A stretch of 6,724 bases of DNA from an uncultured Christensenellaceae bacterium (lineage in GTDB: Bacteria; Bacillota; Clostridia; Christensenellales; MGBC116941), in assembly GCA_910585035.1 (NCBI GenBank), contig CAJUEF010000005.1, positions 1 through 6,724 on the forward strand, read 5' to 3'. The notes beneath the pieces are model-generated. The model saw only the letters and a program-made list of their open reading frames with translations. It had not been told where the DNA came from and ran no database searches. The position numbers and the translations under genes were made by a program. Shown here piece by piece: positions 4,783 to 6,724 of this stretch (its first letter is position 1; the number at the start of each line of letters is the position of its first letter).

Positions 4783-6516
4783 TTAAACTGTAATATCCAG
4801 CTGCTTATATCCAAACAGGGTGTGGGCGTTAAGCACTGAAACCGGTTTATCTATAGTTGTTATCTTCAAAAGAGAAAGGTTAAAGCCTGTCGAAGAAAGA
4901 AGGCTTTTTAAAAAGGATAGTTCACGCTGTACCACTTCCTGCACTTTGTTATTTTCTACCCGAATATTTAAGCTTAAATCCTTTGTGTTTGCACTTATTA
5001 TGGATTCTATGCGTCCAATATATTCAGTGTTAAGAGCAAATACTACTTTAATTCCGTTTTTTAGTGACAGTTTTTTACTGCTGTCGCGTTTAACAATATA
5101 TATTTCTGCGCTTGATTTAAAGTCGTTTATTACAACTGGTATTTGAACGAAGCTCATGGTACTATCACTTAACTTTAAGGAAGTAACTGTTTGCTGTGAA
5201 GCAGCTCCGGGTTTATCCGGCAGTATTGAGTTTATATTTGAGCCGATATTTTTAACGTTATTCTTTAGGGTTAAACCTGATATTTCTTTGTCTACATGAA
5301 CATTAATTTGCCGCTCAGCAAAATTAACCAACTTTACCGATAAGAATTCTTTTGCACTTTGAAGCATTTTAGGAAGAATCTGAGTTATTTCCTGCTGGGC
5401 ATTATCAGGCAGAGCTGCAATGGTTTGTTTAAGTTCTGCCGGCATGTTTTCCGGAAGCTTTAACTGATCTATTGTTTTAATAGTAACGTTTGGACTGGAT
5501 GTTATCTGATCTACAACAGATGAAACAACTGCTTCAGCAAGCTTTGGAGCAAGAATTGCAACAGCTTCATTTTGAATATTATTATCAGAAACAATTGCGT
5601 TTTGAATATTTTCGGAAGCGGCAGCTCCATTTTCGGGTGTGGAAACATTTAAAGCGTCTGTAACATAGTTTGTGATTTCTAAAACAGCTTCAGACTTATC
5701 AGGAATAAAAACAGCCGCATCTGCTGTTTGGGATAAAGCGGGCTGAATTTCGCCTTTGCCGGCTTGATTGTTTATTGCAGCGGCTTCATTAGACGTTTCA
5801 GTAATCTGCGGTTGTAAAATAGTTTCAGATGCTTCTTCAGCTGCGTTGTTTAAAATGCCCTCAGGTTCTGCCTTAGGCTGTGTGATATTATTTAAAGCAG
5901 CTAATATTTGTTCAAGGGTTTTGCTTGAAATATTATAATCAGTCATTATCTGCTGTGTTGCTTCATTTATTAGTGAAGAGATGTTTTCGTGCAGAGAACC
6001 CACGTTGGTAAGTGCGTTTAAATTTTCTATTGTTGGTTCAATGTTGTTTGCAGCAAGAAAGGCTGCCTGTTCATCAGTAATCCCCGGCAGGTTGTTAAAC
6101 ACCTCTTTTAGATTAAGAATAAATTCCTTTGTAAGAGGAAGCTGATATTTATTTAAAATATTATAAAGACGAAGATTGGTTGAATTTGGCATAATGCCAA
6201 GGTCAATAAGATGCAGTTCGCTTAAAGACACGTTTTGGTCAATAGGCTGACCGTTTATCTGGGTTATTGCCGTGGTGGCTGCACTGCCGTCATACGAAGG
6301 TTCAGTTACGATTAATGAAACTGTATCTCCCGGATTTAGCCCGTAGTTTGATGTGTTGGATGCGGTGAAAACACCTTTGTCTGATTCTAAAATTACAGTT
6401 CCGTCACTGTTTACCTGGCTAACCGTTGCTTTTATCTGCGTTCCAGATTTAAAAGGAGATGACTTACCATCAGATTTTATTTGAATTATATTATTATTGA
6501 CGTTTGTTACTTGCAT
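4783..6516 (-). CDS. FliK-like / YlqG-like hook-length-control family protein
   Basis: The 577-aa protein has an N-terminal beta-rich segment (about 1-90; GTQIKATVSQVNSDGTVILES, then LNPGDTVSLIV) and helical segments at about 95-210. A low-complexity Ala/Asn/Glu/Gln-rich linker follows at about 215-320, then more helices at about 320-400. The C-terminal domain (about 455-555) carries VVFALNTEYIGRIESII, ENNKVQEVVQRELSFLKSLLSSTGFNL and LLKI, the pattern of the FliK C-terminal (Flg_hook) domain: a Leu-rich strand with Asn-Thr and Gly, followed by helices. FliK measures hook length and signals FlhB. This gene is followed at 12 nt by an FlhB-like domain, as in B. subtilis ylqG-ylqH, which strongly supports the pair. 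There is no signal peptide. The site before the ATG is weak (AAAAGGAAA). It could be a paralogue rather than the true hook ruler, because no hook genes lie nearby. Confidence 0.8.
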   Translation of the reverse strand: MQVTNVNNNIIQIKSDGKSSPFKSGTQIKATVSQVNSDGTVILESDKGVFTASNTSNYGLNPGDTVSLIVTEPSYDGSAATTAITQINGQPIDQNVSLSELHLIDLGIMPNSTNLRLYNILNKYQLPLTKEFILNLKEVFNNLPGITDEQAAFLAANNIEPTIENLNALTNVGSLHENISSLINEATQQIMTDYNISSKTLEQILAALNNITQPKAEPEGILNNAAEEASETILQPQITETSNEAAAINNQAGKGEIQPALSQTADAAVFIPDKSEAVLEITNYVTDALNVSTPENGAAASENIQNAIVSDNNIQNEAVAILAPKLAEAVVSSVVDQITSSPNVTIKTIDQLKLPENMPAELKQTIAALPDNAQQEITQILPKMLQSAKEFLSVKLVNFAERQINVHVDKEISGLTLKNNVKNIGSNINSILPDKPGAASQQTVTSLKLSDSTMSFVQIPVVINDFKSSAEIYIVKRDSSKKLSLKNGIKVVFALNTEYIGRIESIISANTKDLSLNIRVENNKVQEVVQRELSFLKSLLSSTGFNLSLLKITTIDKPVSVLNAHTLFGYKQLDITV

Positions 6517-6559
6517 TTTTGTTTCCTTTTAATATATGATTAATAATATGATGTAAATA

Positions 6560-6585
6560 TTATCGAAAAAATTTTTTAAAAATTA
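6560..6585 (-). promoter_or_regulatory. Possible sigma-D (FliA)-type promoter for the FliK-like operon
   Basis: On the minus strand, TTCGATAA (6560-6567) resembles the sigma-D -10 box GCCGATAA. A TAAT (6582-6585) lies 14 nt upstream, close to the TAAA -35 element. No good sigma-A promoter was found on this strand between the gene and 6600. The match is partial and the region is AT-rich, so this is a weak call made partly on the flagellar context. Confidence 0.22.
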
Positions 6586-6614
6586 AGGACGGGAGAGAAA
6601 AAATGTAGTATAAT
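6586..6614 (+). promoter_or_regulatory. Promoter for the cheC-like gene
   Basis: A perfect TATAAT (6609-6614) lies 17 nt after a poor -35 (AGGACG, 3 of 6 bases). An A/T tract at 6566-6582 upstream could act as an UP element and compensate for the weak -35. The start would be near 6621, leaving a leader of about 57 nt before the ATG at 6678. Confidence 0.5.
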
Positions 6615-6677
6615 GGTTATTGTAAAATGCTGTCTGAAGGTGGCGTTTATGAGCATAGATGCGTTTGGAGGTGTCCT

Positions 6678-6724
6678 ATGGGATTCAATGAAGTTGGCTT
6701 AGATGTTTTAAAAGAAATTGCAAA
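6678..6724 (+). CDS. cheC: CheC-family chemotaxis protein, N-terminal fragment (runs off the window)
   Basis: Only 15 codons plus two bases are visible: MGFNEVGLDVLKEIA, with the next codon starting AA (Asn or Lys). CheC and related FliY/CheX-type proteins commonly begin with a LDVLKEIxNIGAGNAA segment, and these residues fit the first part of it. CheC is a cytoplasmic CheY-P phosphatase that also interacts with the receptor deamidase CheD. The ATG is well supported by GGAGG (6667-6671) 6 nt upstream. It diverges from the FliK-like operon, which fits a motility region. The catalytic Glu-Asn motif of the family would lie outside the window, so the call rests on the N-terminal motif and context only. 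Confidence 0.6.
   Translation, partial: MGFNEVGLDVLKEIA

Noticed and set aside
4820..5146. Plus-strand frame inside the FliK-like gene
   Set aside because: It is a shadow of the FliK C-terminal domain, with no supporting ribosome binding site or domain.
6595..6608. A start-stop mini-ORF (ATG followed directly by TAG at 6603) behind a GGGAGA sequence
   Set aside because: It lies at or upstream of the predicted -10 box, so it is probably not in the transcript.

Overview
The window reads as chromosomal DNA of a low-G+C Firmicute, most likely a motile member of the Clostridia. The evidence is strong AGGAGG-type ribosome binding sites, AT-rich intergenic DNA, sigma-A-like promoters, U-tract terminators, and clostridial types of SerA, FlhB-like and CheC proteins. 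No mobile-element gene, RNA gene or CRISPR array is visible, and no gene-free stretch exceeds 300 bases.

Layout. Positions 1-130 hold two hairpins and no gene. Positions 131-2391 (minus strand) are a serC-serA operon giving two of the three steps of phosphorylated serine biosynthesis (3-phosphoglycerate to 3-phosphohydroxypyruvate to O-phosphoserine). The operon has an extended -10 promoter, a leader with a possible attenuator, and a terminator built on a 47-nt palindrome. Divergent from serC, 2644-3186 (plus) encodes a small membrane-anchored or secreted protein of unknown function. It ends in a strong hairpin that lies inside a 132-bp unit bounded by 13-bp inverted repeats.

Positions 3406-4337 (plus) carry two small cysteine-rich genes: a DUF3795-like protein and an unnamed conserved zinc-ribbon-like protein. 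They are probably cotranscribed from a promoter at about 3335-3368. A hairpin at 4367-4428 can terminate transcription from both sides.

Positions 4453-6516 (minus) are a two-gene flagellar-type unit resembling B. subtilis ylqG-ylqH: a FliK-like protein, then a stand-alone FlhB C-terminal domain that lacks the NPTH self-cleavage motif. Divergent from it, the right edge holds the first 15 codons of a gene whose N-terminus matches the CheC family, so the right third of the window has a motility and chemotaxis flavour.

Most of the window is ordinary housekeeping sequence. The items worth a second look are the possible serC leader attenuator, the inverted-repeat unit at 3193-3324, the cysteine-rich gene pair, the non-cleavable FlhB-like switch beside a FliK-like partner, and the short ORF overlapping the cheC start. 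No clear new multi-gene system was found.
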